This document shows, in pieces, positions 9,970 through 18,695 of a DNA stretch of 64,000 nt. How positions within the stretch are numbered: position 1 is the first letter of the stretch; each line of letters starts with the position of its first letter. This DNA comes from Candidatus Zixiibacteriota bacterium. GTDB taxonomy: Bacteria > Zixibacteria > MSB-5A5 > GN15 > FEB-12. The notes under the pieces are model-generated. The model did no database searches. It had not been told where the DNA came from and was given only the letters and a program-made list of their open reading frames with translations. The stretch lies in the NCBI GenBank assembly GCA_029860345.1, contig JAOUBJ010000003.1, positions 194,709-258,708 of the forward strand, written 5' to 3'. The position numbers were made by a program, and so were the translations under genes.

Positions 9970-10755
9970 TTACAAAACCTGTTTGTCTCTGAGTTTGTCG
10001 AACAACTTTCCGGCGATCTCCTCCGGTGTCTCCCCTTCGACCATCTCACCCGAAGGACGCGGCGGCGGTACCGACACTTTGATCGTCTTGGTCAACGATG
10101 CCTCGCCGACACCACCGGAATCGATCTCCAAATCAGCCGCGGTCCAGGTGGTGATTGTCTTCTTCTTGGCCGCCATCTTGCCCTTCAACGATGGCAGTCT
10201 GGGTTCGTTGATCTCTTTCACCACCGAAACCACGGCCGGCAGCGATAACTGTATCAGATCGTATCCTTCTTCCGTAGTGCGCTGCACAGTAGCCGAACCG
10301 CTTTCGACCGACTCGAACTTACGCACAAACATAGCCTGCGGCAGATCCAAAAGCGCTGCCACGACCGTGGGAACCTGAGCAGCGTCGGAATCGATGGCCT
10401 GCTTACCGGCCAGAATCAGATCGACACCGTCAAGTTTCTTTAGACCGGCGGCCAGAATGCGACCGGCTGCCTGAGGGTCGGAACCGACAAAAGAATCGTC
10501 ACACAAAAGGTAGGCTTCATCGACCCCCAACGCCAGGCAGGCCCGCAGGGCAGAGTCGGTGCGCTCGGAACCGACCGAAATAACGCTGACCGTCCCCCCG
10601 GATTGCTCTTTGATGCGAAGAGCTTCTTCCACGGCGTATTCGTCGAAGGGGTTGACCATTCCCGGCCCCTGCGGCAGGACTACTTCGTTGGCTGCTTCAT
10701 CCACTTTTATCAGTGCAATTTCAGGTACTTGTTTTATCAGAACGACAATATTCAT
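9970..10755 (-). CDS. etfB: Electron transfer flavoprotein beta subunit
   Basis: 261 residues. The ATG at 10755 is preceded by TAGGAG at seven bases and gives the canonical start MNIVVLIKQVPE; the longer open frame to 10887 adds 44 residues unlike any EtfB. Diagnostic segments are MVNPFDEYAVEEALRIKE, the nucleotide-binding DDSFVGSDPQAAGRILAAG and the C-terminal LPAVVSVVKEINEPRLPSLK. EtfB with EtfA forms a soluble FAD/AMP heterodimer that passes electrons from acyl-CoA and other dehydrogenases to the quinone pool. No etfA is adjacent: a terminator follows directly and the 700 bp upstream are repeats. EtfA must be encoded elsewhere or a rearrangement has split the pair. Confidence 0.95.
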   Translation of the reverse strand: MNIVVLIKQVPEIALIKVDEAANEVVLPQGPGMVNPFDEYAVEEALRIKEQSGGTVSVISVGSERTDSALRACLALGVDEAYLLCDDSFVGSDPQAAGRILAAGLKKLDGVDLILAGKQAIDSDAAQVPTVVAALLDLPQAMFVRKFESVESGSATVQRTTEEGYDLIQLSLPAVVSVVKEINEPRLPSLKGKMAAKKKTITTWTAADLEIDSGGVGEASLTKTIKVSVPPPRPSGEMVEGETPEEIAGKLFDKLRDKQVL

Positions 10756-11005
10756 TTTTGCTCCTATTAGGAAATCTCGGAACCGTCCAAGTTGTCTTCG
10801 GGCGAATATGTCGAAAACCGGTTTGTTTGTCAAGTAGCGTGCAGACTGGTGAGGGTGTTGAAAGACCCTGGAACTCGTTATTGCCAACCACGCACCTGGC
10901 TAACCCTCCTCCATCATACTGGCGAAGTCCGGAATCCACTCTTCTCTTGTGCCGTCATGCACCCCCGCATGACTGCTTGAGGCTTGTTGACAAGCCCGGT
11001 ATACG

Positions 11006-11053
11006 TTGTGTCGGGTCCTGGACCCCGCGATAGCGGGGGTTGTGACCCGACAC
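11006..11053. repeat. Nested-hairpin element N1, copy 1
   Basis: Outer arms TTGTGTCGGGTC (11006-11017) and GACCCGACAC (11044-11053) enclose an inner hairpin ACCCCGC/GCGGGGGT. The same outer arms and size recur at 18422-18468 and 24523-24570. Confidence 0.75.
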
Positions 11054-11162
11054 CCAACCCCATGTTGGACAGCGGCGGCGGGTCACACGGATTCGCTCGC
11101 GTCCGCCGCGGCGAACAGGACCCACCGCAACACATGGGTGGGGCGGGTGGCCCGTGGGCTTG

Positions 11163-11310
11163 GGGCTTGTTGAAAAAGCCTCTGCGCCGTCAGGTGACGT
11201 GCCTTGCGGTGCAAGTGCTGTAAGGCGACTCGCCTGACAGCCAGTGGGTTGGACGGCAGGTGTCGGGCGGGGTCGCCCAACACCACCCACGACATGGACC
11301 TTTTTCAACA
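11163..11310. repeat. 148-bp MITE-like element, copy A
   Basis: Ends are 11-bp perfect inverted repeats, TGTTGAAAAAG on the left and CTTTTTCAACA on the right. Internal palindromes include GTGTCGGGCG...GCCCAACAC and CGACTCGCCTGACAG. A second full-length copy of the same length without gaps lies at 19433-19580, and a reversed partial copy at 59704-59782. There is no open reading frame of note inside and no clear target duplication in the flanks. The intergenic 10756-11460 region holds only this, the N1 element and one short palindrome. Confidence 0.7.
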
Positions 11311-11390
11311 CTCCCCTTGCCCCGGGTTTCCAGAGCAAACCGCAGGTCCAAAACCATGGCCAGAAGGTGAGAAACACTGCTTGACCGTGT

Positions 11391-11414
11391 CATGCTGAGC
11401 GCAGTCGAAGCATG
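11391..11414. repeat. Short palindromic repeat P1 (CATG variant)
   Basis: Arms CATGCT and AGCATG flank the core GAGCGCAGTCGA. This is the CATG-ended form of the P1 palindrome (CACCCTGAGCGCAGTCGAAG form elsewhere) that recurs about fifteen times in the window, always outside genes. Confidence 0.7.
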
Positions 11415-11463
11415 AACCCTGTGCCTTGGAGCATGCTGTGAGTCATGAAATGAAACTACCACC

Positions 11464-11492
11464 AAAAAAAAAGCCCGCCTGATGGCGGGCTT
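11464..11492 (-). terminator. Rho-independent terminator of the histone-like gene
   Basis: Minus-strand RNA: AAGCCCGCC/GGCGGGCTT stem (11484-11492 with 11471-11479), four-base loop, then a run of nine U (11464-11472). It lies about 50 bp downstream of the stop at 11544. Confidence 0.9.
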
Positions 11493-11543
11493 TACACCCA
11501 TAGGTGTTACTGCAAGAAAGAGAGATCTCCGTTCGATCTCTTC

Positions 11544-11963
11544 TTAGCGTTTTTTGCGAGCCGGCTTTTTCTTGGCGGCCGCTTTTTTCTTGGCCGGTTT
11601 CCGTTTGGCGGCAGCCTTCTTGGCCGGTTTCTTCTTGGCGGCGGCTTTGCGCTTGGGAGCTGCCTTACGTTTGGGGGCGGCCTTGCGTTTCGGCGCCGCT
11701 TTGCGAGCAACCTTCGGCTTGCTCAGACCCAAAACTCTGATCTTCGCCTTCACCGACGACAAGGTCCTTCTGAGTTTCTTGGCTATAGCGGTCGCCGTCG
11801 TCGTCTTGTAAGACTTCTTGAGCATGCTGAGTTCAGCGGCGCTCCATGGCTTCACACCGGGGCGACCGGTTTTTTTCTTGGCGGCTTTGCGCGGCGCGGC
11901 TTTGCGAGTGGTTTTCCGAGCCGCCGCCTTTCGAGCTGGCTTTTTCCGTGTTGCTTTGCGCAT
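11544..11963 (-). CDS. Histone-H1-like basic protein with a SANT/Myb-like helix-turn-helix core
   Basis: 139 residues, extremely rich in Lys, Ala, Arg and Pro. An N-terminal basic tail (1-33) precedes a compact core at about 36-80 (KPWSAAELSMLKKSY, then AIAKKLRRTLSSVKAKIRVLGL), which looks like a SANT/Myb or GcrA-like three-helix DNA-binding unit. The C-terminal tail (82-139) has three tandem KRKAAP units and then AAKKKPAKK-type repeats, like eukaryotic H1 tails and bacterial Hc1/HctB proteins. Probably a nucleoid protein that binds DNA non-specifically through the tails (inference). AGGAG lies nine bases before the ATG, and it has its own terminator. It is monocistronic between etfB and rnc. 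Confidence 0.8.
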   Translation of the reverse strand: MRKATRKKPARKAAARKTTRKAAPRKAAKKKTGRPGVKPWSAAELSMLKKSYKTTTATAIAKKLRRTLSSVKAKIRVLGLSKPKVARKAAPKRKAAPKRKAAPKRKAAAKKKPAKKAAAKRKPAKKKAAAKKKPARKKR

Positions 11964-12322
11964 TCGCTGATGCTCCTGACAAAAGGTTCAAGGTTTCCTA
12001 CACATCCGACGGACAGGTTATGCACGAATGCAGGGATACCCGTTCAGATGCACCCATAAACCACAATTTGAAAATCAAGTCAATATAAAACATTGACATG
12101 GTCTTGTCCGCAAGCGAACCACATTGTTGTCAGGTGCCGGATCAATCTCGCGGATACTATCCTGCCTGTGCATCTCTTAGCCGTTGTGACATACGGTAGA
12201 ACCAAAGCGATGTTCACAGGCGGACGTGATGTGGAAAGATCAAACGTTGGAGTTTTGTCGGGGTCGGCTACGTCTTGGTGATGCGATTCAAGCGATCCGC
12301 GACGCAACGATACGACCAACGG
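11964..12322. other. Intergenic region with no recognised element
   Basis: 359 bp between the rnc stop and the histone-like gene start, both on the minus strand. It must contain the promoter of the histone-like gene. A minus-strand TTGACT is present near 12080, but I see no convincing -10 at proper spacing. None of the window's palindromic repeats occurs here, and no open frame looks coding. Confidence 0.4.
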
Positions 12323-13072
12323 CTAGGGCGCATCTTCGGAGAGCTTCTTAAGCGCAACGGCGGCGGCCTGTTGTTCCGCCTCTTTCTTGGATGATCCTTC
12401 GCCTGAGCCGACTCGCTGACCGGCCACATTGACGGCGATGTTGAACCGCTTGCGATGGTCGGGTCCCTCAGCAGCCAAAACATCATAACGCGGCGCACCA
12501 TCACCGCGCGACTGGGTCAACTCAAGTAGTTCTCCCTTGAAATTACGTTGAGCCGAATCGGTCGCCAGCTCATCTCGTCGTGAGTAGATCAACCGCAGAA
12601 TGACATCACGGGCCGCTTCCAATCCACCATCGAGATAGACCGCCGCAATGACCGACTCGAAAGCGTCGGAGATGATCGACGGACGGCTGCGCCCACCGGC
12701 TTTATCTTCTTCCGGTGATAAACGAAGAAACTTGTTCAGCCCGATATCCCCGGCTACCGAGGCCAGCGCGTTTTCATTGACCAGTTTTGCTTTGGTCTGA
12801 GTGAGTTCTCCCTCGCGAAGATCGGGGTTGTCTTGGAACAACTGATCGGCGATGACCAGCCCCAGGACCGAGTCACCGAGAAACTCCAACCGCTCGTTGG
12901 ATGGTGAGTGATCCTGATCGAATCGTGAATATGAGCGATGGGTGAGGCTGAGCAGTAATAGTGCGGTGTCGCGGAAATGGTAGCCCAGCAATTCCTGCAC
13001 GGCATAGAGGTCCGCCGCGTGTGCACTCACCGCCACACCAAGTATTTTTCTTAGATTGTCAAAAAGACTCAT
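12323..13072 (-). CDS. rnc: Ribonuclease III
   Basis: 249 residues. The catalytic domain carries the family signature NERLEFLGDSVLGLVIAD, and the second acidic cluster is in SDAFESVIAAVYLDGG. The C-terminal double-stranded RNA-binding domain (about 175-245) ends GSSKKEAEQQAAAVALKKL. It cleaves double-stranded RNA in rRNA and mRNA processing as a cytoplasmic homodimer. It starts three bases after fabF, as the last gene of the fab cluster, an arrangement also found in Firmicutes and many other bacteria. The N-terminus is about 15 residues longer than in E. coli RNase III. Confidence 0.96.
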   Translation of the reverse strand: MSLFDNLRKILGVAVSAHAADLYAVQELLGYHFRDTALLLLSLTHRSYSRFDQDHSPSNERLEFLGDSVLGLVIADQLFQDNPDLREGELTQTKAKLVNENALASVAGDIGLNKFLRLSPEEDKAGGRSRPSIISDAFESVIAAVYLDGGLEAARDVILRLIYSRRDELATDSAQRNFKGELLELTQSRGDGAPRYDVLAAEGPDHRKRFNIAVNVAGQRVGSGEGSSKKEAEQQAAAVALKKLSEDAP

Positions 13073-13075
13073 CTA

Positions 13076-14338
13076 TTATCTGCTGCCGTTCACGCTGCCG
13101 ACCACCAGGGTGACGTTGTGACCGCCAAAGCCGAACGAATTCGACAGCGCACAGTTTATGGAAACCTCCCGCTTCTTCTGCGGTACATAATCCAGATCGC
13201 AGTCCGGATCGGGGTAATCAAGATTGATTGTGGGATGCACGACACTTTCATCGATGGACAGTATGGTCGCGATCGCCTCGATGGCGCCGGCTGATCCAAG
13301 CAGATGCCCCGACATCGACTTGGTGGAGTTGCACGGAATCTCGTAAGCACGATCGCCCAGCACATCTTTGATTGCCTTGGTTTCGGCAATATCACCCAGC
13401 CCGGTGGCCGTACCGTGGGTGTTGACATAATCGATTTGGTCCGATGTCAACTGGGCGTCTTTCAAGGCCGCCTCCATGGCCCGACGAGCGCCGTGACCTT
13501 CGGGATGAGGTGCGGTAATGTGGTGAGCGTCGGCCGTCATGCCCGAGCCGAGTATCTCGCCGTACATACGCGCACCGCGCGCTACTGCATGGTCATGCGC
13601 TTCCAATATCAAGATCCCGGCCCCTTCGCCCATCACAAACCCATCACGCTGCTTGTCGAACGGCCGCGAAGCGGCTGTCGGATCATCGTTGCGCGTGGAC
13701 ATAGCGCGGGCTTGACAAAAACCGGCCATCGAAACCGGCGTGATCGTGGCTTCAGCGCCGCCGGCGATCATGACCTCGGCCTGACCTCGTTGAATGATCT
13801 TGAAAGCATCCGATATGGCGTGCGCCGATGAAGCACAGGCGGACACGGTGGCATAATTGGGACCACGAAAGTTGTACCGAATAGAGACCAACCCGGCGCA
13901 CATATCAGTAATCATCATCGGAATAAAGAACGGTGAAACCTTGCCGGGTCCCCCTTTGAGAAGCCGCGCATGCTGCTGCTCGAAAGTAGAGATACCGCCG
14001 ATCCCAGACCCTATAACCACGCCGCAGAGATCAAGATCCAACGAATCCAGATCGAGCTTGCTGTGATTCAGAGCCTCTTCGCTGGCCATGATGGCATACT
14101 GCTCGGCCAGATCCATCCGCCTCAGTTCTTTCTTATCGATTAACTCGGAGACATCCAGATCCTTGACCTCGGCAGCAATCTGAGTCGAGTAATCACTGAC
14201 GTCGAATCGGGTACACGGACCAACCCCTGACCTGCCGGCAAGTAATGCCTGCCAGGTATCTTCGACGTTGTTACCGAGGGGAGTTATCCCCCCCATCCCG
14301 GTTACAACCACTCTTCTTAGAGTCGCGGTCCTGTTCAT
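13076..14338 (-). CDS. fabF: 3-oxoacyl-ACP synthase II
   Basis: 420 residues, family length. The catalytic triad is visible: Cys in VSACASSAHAI, His in NTHGTATGLGD and His in NSFGFGGHN. It condenses malonyl-ACP with long acyl-ACPs in fatty-acid elongation. It lies downstream of acpP by 21 bp and directly upstream of rnc. The alignable N-terminus RRVVVTGMGGITPLGN supports the ATG at 14338. Confidence 0.97.
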   Translation of the reverse strand: MNRTATLRRVVVTGMGGITPLGNNVEDTWQALLAGRSGVGPCTRFDVSDYSTQIAAEVKDLDVSELIDKKELRRMDLAEQYAIMASEEALNHSKLDLDSLDLDLCGVVIGSGIGGISTFEQQHARLLKGGPGKVSPFFIPMMITDMCAGLVSIRYNFRGPNYATVSACASSAHAISDAFKIIQRGQAEVMIAGGAEATITPVSMAGFCQARAMSTRNDDPTAASRPFDKQRDGFVMGEGAGILILEAHDHAVARGARMYGEILGSGMTADAHHITAPHPEGHGARRAMEAALKDAQLTSDQIDYVNTHGTATGLGDIAETKAIKDVLGDRAYEIPCNSTKSMSGHLLGSAGAIEAIATILSIDESVVHPTINLDYPDPDCDLDYVPQKKREVSINCALSNSFGFGGHNVTLVVGSVNGSR

Positions 14339-14359
14339 ACTGCCACGCCGCCTTCGGCG

Positions 14360-14599
14360 CTACGCTTTCTCGGCGTGTTCGTTGATGTACTTAACGGCAT
14401 CACCAACAGCAACGATCTTCTCGGCGTCTTCATCTGGGATCTCTATGGAAAACTCTTCTTCCAAAGCCATTACCAACTCGACAGTATCCAGCGAGTCAGC
14501 CCCGAGGTCCTCAACGAACTTAGCCTGCTCCGTGACCTGCGAAGCCTCCACACCCAACTGTTCCACGATGAGTTCTTTGACCTTTTCTTCAACTGACAT
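14360..14599 (-). CDS. acpP: Acyl carrier protein
   Basis: 79 residues, acidic. The phosphopantetheine attachment serine is in [26 protein letters not shown] lies at good distance before the ATG. It carries the growing acyl chain between the enzymes encoded by its neighbours fabG, fabD, fabH and fabF. The order fabD-fabG-acpP-fabF is the textbook arrangement. Confidence 0.97.
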   Translation of the reverse strand: MSVEEKVKELIVEQLGVEASQVTEQAKFVEDLGADSLDTVELVMALEEEFSIEIPDEDAEKIVAVGDAVKYINEHAEKA

Positions 14600-14645
14600 T
14601 TGTTCACTCCTTGTAAACGCTATGTTATTTCTCTCGTTCTCATCT

Positions 14646-15380
14646 TCAAGCCATCACCATGCCGCCATCTATGGACAGCACCTGACCGGTGATATAGGCC
14701 GCTTCATCGGAAGCCAGAAAAAGCACCGCGGCGGCCACATCGGAAGGCGTTCCCGCCCGTCCCAGAACTATGTTGCTCAGAAACGATGCGCGAGCGGCTT
14801 CGGGCAGGGCGGCCGTCATTTCCGTCTCGATAAAACCAGGCGCAACGGCGTTAACCGTAATACCGCGCGAACCCAACTCCTTGGCCGCTGTTTTCGTCAG
14901 GGCTACCAGTCCGGCTTTGGCTGCGGAATAATTCGCCTGCCCGGCGTTCCCGGTCAGCCCAACCACCGAACTGATGTTCACGATGCGACCACGACGCTGC
15001 TTCATCATAATCCGGGCGGCGGTTTTCGTGACAAGAAAGGCTCCTTTAAGATTGATGTCAAGTACCGTATCCCAGTCCTTTTCATCCATCCGAATCATCA
15101 AACCATCCCGAGTAATCCCGGCATTGTTTACCACAATATCTATACTCTCGAATTTCTCCGAGGCTGTTTTGAACAAACGGTCAATGTCATCGGCCTTGGT
15201 TACATTGGCCTGGCAGGCGATTGCCGAAGCACCGATATCCCCAGCCGTGGTCTCACAAGTTGCTTGATCAATATCACTCACCACCACATTGGCGCCGGCA
15301 GCGGCCAACTGCGAAACAATGACTTTTCCGATACCTCGTCCTGAGCCGGTCACTATGGCTGTCTTATTCTCGAAACTCAT
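14646..15380 (-). CDS. fabG: 3-oxoacyl-ACP reductase
   Basis: 244-residue short-chain dehydrogenase. The NADPH-binding motif is TGSGRGIGK (about 11-19), and the NNAG motif is present. The catalytic Ser-Tyr-Lys is seen in [10 protein letters not shown] and YSAAKAG. The C-terminus [10 protein letters not shown] is the FabG-type ending. It reduces 3-oxoacyl-ACP to 3-hydroxyacyl-ACP. A strong GAGGAG site precedes the ATG. The cluster has no fabZ or fabI, so the dehydratase and enoyl reductase are encoded elsewhere. Confidence 0.96.
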   Translation of the reverse strand: MSFENKTAIVTGSGRGIGKVIVSQLAAAGANVVVSDIDQATCETTAGDIGASAIACQANVTKADDIDRLFKTASEKFESIDIVVNNAGITRDGLMIRMDEKDWDTVLDINLKGAFLVTKTAARIMMKQRRGRIVNISSVVGLTGNAGQANYSAAKAGLVALTKTAAKELGSRGITVNAVAPGFIETEMTAALPEAARASFLSNIVLGRAGTPSDVAAAVLFLASDEAAYITGQVLSIDGGMVMA

Positions 15381-15409
15381 ACGCTCCTCGCTGAAACTGT
15401 GATCAACAA

Positions 15410-16342
15410 TCAGGCCGTTACGCCGATGAAAGAGTCGATATCGGTTAGCTTGTCGAGACTGGTGGAGTCGGTCGGCTTCATGTCGCGCTTGGCCAACCCG
15501 CTCAGTACTCGTCCGGGTCCGACTTCGATGATGCGCTCAACACCATTGGCCACCAGGTAGCTCATGGTCTGCGACCACTTCACCGGGGAGGTCACTTGCT
15601 GAACCAACAACTGCTTGATATCGTCACCATCAACCACTGGCTGGGCCGTAACGTTGGCCACGACCACTTGCACCGGTGCGGCAATGTTGACACTTCGCAG
15701 ATAATCCTCAAGCCCCTGCCTGGCCGGTTCCATTAGCGGAGAATGAAAAGCGCCACCCACTTCCAGGATTATAGCCCTTTTGGCGCCGGCAGCTTTTGCA
15801 TGTACCGTAGCTTCTTCCACAGCTGCAACGGCTCCCGAAATCGCGATCTGGCCTGTAGAATTATAATTGGCCGGGACGACCACACCGATGGACGCGGCCT
15901 CTTTGCAGACATCTTCGACCTGCGATTCATTCAGTCCCAGCACCGCCGCCATAGTACCCGGTTGGTCCTGACATGCCTGCTCCATCAACTCGGCTCTTTT
16001 GACAACGGCTTTAACCGCAGCCTCATAAGTCAGCGCGCCGGTTGCGGCCAAGGCGCCGTACTCTCCCAAAGAGTGACCACAGGCAAAATCAAAGCGTGGC
16101 ATGTTCTCTTCAAGATGGATCAAGACGGCCAGCGAATGCAAAAGAATCGCCGGTTGCGTGAAGCGAGTTCGTTTCAACTCATCGGACGGACCATCGAACG
16201 ACAGCCTGGCGATATCGACGCCGATCTCGTCGGAGGCCAATTGATACAGCTTTTGCACTTTGGCCGATGCCTCGTACAATTCGCGACCCATACCGACATA
16301 CTGGGAAGCCTGCCCCGGAAAAAACAGTGCTGTCTTGCTCAC
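15410..16342 (-). CDS. fabD: Malonyl-CoA:ACP transacylase
   Basis: 310 residues. The nucleophile elbow GHSLGEYGAL holds the active serine, and the catalytic His lies in GGAFHSPLMEPA. The N-terminal FPGQASQYVGMG loop is typical. It loads malonate from CoA onto ACP. The start codon is GTG, four bases after the fabH stop, suggesting coupled translation. Confidence 0.96.
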   Translation of the reverse strand: MSKTALFFPGQASQYVGMGRELYEASAKVQKLYQLASDEIGVDIARLSFDGPSDELKRTRFTQPAILLHSLAVLIHLEENMPRFDFACGHSLGEYGALAATGALTYEAAVKAVVKRAELMEQACQDQPGTMAAVLGLNESQVEDVCKEAASIGVVVPANYNSTGQIAISGAVAAVEEATVHAKAAGAKRAIILEVGGAFHSPLMEPARQGLEDYLRSVNIAAPVQVVVANVTAQPVVDGDDIKQLLVQQVTSPVKWSQTMSYLVANGVERIIEVGPGRVLSGLAKRDMKPTDSTSLDKLTDIDSFIGVTA

Positions 16343-16346
16343 TCTT

Positions 16347-17336
16347 CTACCACCTTACCAGGGCAGCGCCCCATATCAACCCACCGCCGAAAGCCACCAT
16401 CAGAATGTTATCGTCAGGTTTGATCCGCCCCGCGCGGTTGGCTTCGTCAAGGGCCAACGGCACCGAAGCAGCGGATGTGTTGCCATACTTATCAATGTTC
16501 AAAACTATCTTATCCATACTCAGGCCGAGCCGTTTGGCCAGGGCCTCAATGATGCGAATATTGGCCTGGTGCGGAACCACCAGAGATATGTCCGACGGTT
16601 GCAGTCCGGCCTCATCGACAACCCGCAAAGCGGCATCGCACATTTGACGCACCGCCACCTTAAACACCTCAGAACCGTTCATGGCGATTTTGTCGGAACC
16701 ATCATAAGCGAATTCCGACGTATACGGATTTACCGCGCCACCGGTCGGCATCCACAACAACTCGCGCAGATTACCCTCCGACTTCATGAAAGTCGACACG
16801 ACACCACGGCCGTTGTTGCTGACGTCCAGCACCGCCGCCCCGGCGGCATCGCCGAACAGCACACAGGTGTTGCGGTCGGCATAATTGGTGATACTGGAGA
16901 GTTTCTCCACACCAATCACCAAAACCTTTTTATGCATTCCCGACTCAACGAACGAACGACCGATCGAAAGTGAGTTGATAAACCCGGTACAGGCAGCGAC
17001 GGTATCGAAAGCAACGGCATTCGGGAAACCCATCTTCTCCTGGACAACACAAGCGGTTGAAGGAAGCCGATAGTCGGGAGTGACCGTACCCACGATGATT
17101 GCTTCGATTTCCTCATGCGAACACTCGGCCATGGCTATAGCCTTAGCGGCCGCTTCGACGGCCATGTCCGAGGACATCATACCGTTGTCGGAGATACGTC
17201 GCTCACGGATACCGGTGCGCGTGATGATCCACTCGTCCGAGGTATCGACTATCTTCTCAAAATCAGCGTTGGTCATTCGCCGCGGAGGAACGTATGACCC
17301 CGTCCCGATTATCCTGGCTCTCAATTGTTGTGCCAT
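16347..17336 (-). CDS. fabH: 3-oxoacyl-ACP synthase III
   Basis: 329 residues. The Cys-His-Asn triad is visible in DTVAACTGF, VVPHQANIR and YGNTSAAS. It starts fatty-acid synthesis by condensing acetyl-CoA (or a branched primer) with malonyl-ACP. I chose the ATG at 17336 (MAQQLRARIIGTGSYVPPR); a TTG four codons upstream is in frame. Either start lies inside plsX, giving an overlap of at least 74 bp, longer than usual for this gene pair. Confidence 0.95.
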   Translation of the reverse strand: MAQQLRARIIGTGSYVPPRRMTNADFEKIVDTSDEWIITRTGIRERRISDNGMMSSDMAVEAAAKAIAMAECSHEEIEAIIVGTVTPDYRLPSTACVVQEKMGFPNAVAFDTVAACTGFINSLSIGRSFVESGMHKKVLVIGVEKLSSITNYADRNTCVLFGDAAGAAVLDVSNNGRGVVSTFMKSEGNLRELLWMPTGGAVNPYTSEFAYDGSDKIAMNGSEVFKVAVRQMCDAALRVVDEAGLQPSDISLVVPHQANIRIIEALAKRLGLSMDKIVLNIDKYGNTSAASVPLALDEANRAGRIKPDDNILMVAFGGGLIWGAALVRW

Positions 17337-18363
17337 TATTCCGTCCAAAATGGTTTGTTACCAGTTCATCCTTGATACGTTTCAACAGGTTTCTCGAAGC
17401 CAAATCGTGCGCCAATCTCACACCGTTGCGAATAGCCTTGGCGCCCGATGCACCGTGGCAAATTATCACGATGCCGTTGACACCCAAAAGCGGCGCACCG
17501 CCGGCCTCGGCATAATCGAAATTACTGCGCATCCGCCTCAAAAACGGGAGCAGCAACATTGCGCCGACTCGCGAAAAAATATTAGTCTGTATCTGTCGTT
17601 GCATTGTCTTAACCAAAAATGGCCTTATCGATTCGGCGAACTTCAAAATTATGTTTCCGGTGAATCCATCGGTGACGGCTACGTTCACGGTACCTGATAA
17701 AATGTCACGCCCTTCAATGTTGCCTACAAAATTGATGTTCGAGTTCTTCAGGAGTTTCAACGCTGTAAAGATCAATTCGTTCCCCTTGGAACGCTCCTCG
17801 CCTATCGATACCAAACCGACCCGAGGGGCCTCCTGGCCGAATACTACCGAATAATACACCGAACCCATTACCGCAAACTGCGAGAGATGCATCGGTTTGC
17901 CGTCGGCGTTGGCGCCGACATCCAAAACCACCGTCGGCCGACCCGTCCAGGTGGGAAAAGCTCCCGTGATCGCCGGCCGACTGACCCCTTCGATACGACC
18001 CAGAGTCAATAGAGAGGTCCCCATTACGGCGCCGGTATTGCCGGGCGATACAAAAGCATCACCCTTGCCTTCGCGCAACAGTCTGAGCCCGACTTTGATA
18101 GAACTGTCTTTCACCCGCACTCCGTCCGAGGCCGAGACGTGCATCGGTACCATCCCGCTGGCATGCTCGACGGAAATGTTGCTCGGCAGGTCGTCCCACT
18201 GGCTGAGTCTTCGTTCGATCAGGTCCTTCTGGCCAACGAGAGTAACATGCAGGCTGTCACCGACACCCATAGCCGCCTCGACGCCGCCGTCGATAATGCC
18301 CACCTCGCCTGAGTCGGCGCCCATCACGTCGAGAACAACGGTATATGGTTTGGAATCCGTCAT
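17263..18363 (-). CDS. plsX: Phosphate acyltransferase PlsX
   Basis: 366 residues. Family segments include VVLDVMGADSG at the N-terminus, VSPGNTGAVMGTSLLTLGRI, LDVGANADGKP and AEAGGAPLLGVNG. It converts acyl-ACP to acyl-phosphate for PlsY in phospholipid synthesis. The ATG at 18363 has GCGGAG six bases upstream. The last 25 or so residues extend past the usual C-terminus and overlap the fabH start, so this tail may be a lineage-specific extension. Confidence 0.95.
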   Translation of the reverse strand: MTDSKPYTVVLDVMGADSGEVGIIDGGVEAAMGVGDSLHVTLVGQKDLIERRLSQWDDLPSNISVEHASGMVPMHVSASDGVRVKDSSIKVGLRLLREGKGDAFVSPGNTGAVMGTSLLTLGRIEGVSRPAITGAFPTWTGRPTVVLDVGANADGKPMHLSQFAVMGSVYYSVVFGQEAPRVGLVSIGEERSKGNELIFTALKLLKNSNINFVGNIEGRDILSGTVNVAVTDGFTGNIILKFAESIRPFLVKTMQRQIQTNIFSRVGAMLLLPFLRRMRSNFDYAEAGGAPLLGVNGIVIICHGASGAKAIRNGVRLAHDLASRNLLKRIKDELVTNHFGRNNGTTIESQDNRDGVIRSSAANDQR

Positions 18364-18421
18364 CAAACTCCGCAACTGATTCGTTACATCATCGGTCGGA
18401 AGATGTCTCGCGAGGTCGTTG

Positions 18422-18468
18422 CGTCGGGTCTTGGCCTCCCGCTACCAGCGGGATGGTGTGACCCGACG
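18422..18468. repeat. Nested-hairpin element N1, copy 2
   Basis: Outer arms CGTCGGGTC (18422-18430) and GACCCGACG (18460-18468) enclose an inner hairpin with arms CCCGCT and AGCGGG. It sits in the 139-bp gap between rpmF and plsX, inside an otherwise tight operon, so it is presumably transcribed. Confidence 0.75.
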
Positions 18469-18502
18469 ATGATTCAGACAACCTCGTCGGCATTGGTTCT
18501 TC

Positions 18503-18685
18503 CTACGCCTCTTTCTCCGCCAGTACCGCCCGGCCGTCGTAGTAGCCGCAGTGTGAACAGATATGATGCGGCAAGCGGGCTTGGTGACAGTGCGCGCACT
18601 CGATCACGTTCGGAGCCGTGATCTTCCAGTTGGTGCGACGCTTGCGACCGCGCGTTTTCGAATGTCTTCTCTTAGGCAGGGCCAT
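18503..18685 (-). CDS. rpmF: 50S ribosomal protein L32
   Basis: 60 residues beginning MALPKRRHSKTRGRKRRTNW, an unmistakable bL32 N-terminus. Four cysteines in CAHC and CSHC form the zinc ribbon, so this is the zinc-binding form. The ATG at 18685 has GAGGAA in front; the upstream in-frame extension to 18733 lies within yceD and is not used. It starts 10 bp after yceD, the usual yceD-rpmF-plsX order. Confidence 0.97.
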   Translation of the reverse strand: MALPKRRHSKTRGRKRRTNWKITAPNVIECAHCHQARLPHHICSHCGYYDGRAVLAEKEA

Positions 18686-18695
18686 CAGATATTCC

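Noticed and set aside
10790-11460. Several open frames of 60-140 codons on both strands
   Set aside because: They are translations of palindromic repeats (the same frames appear around the other repeat copies) and have no ribosome sites.
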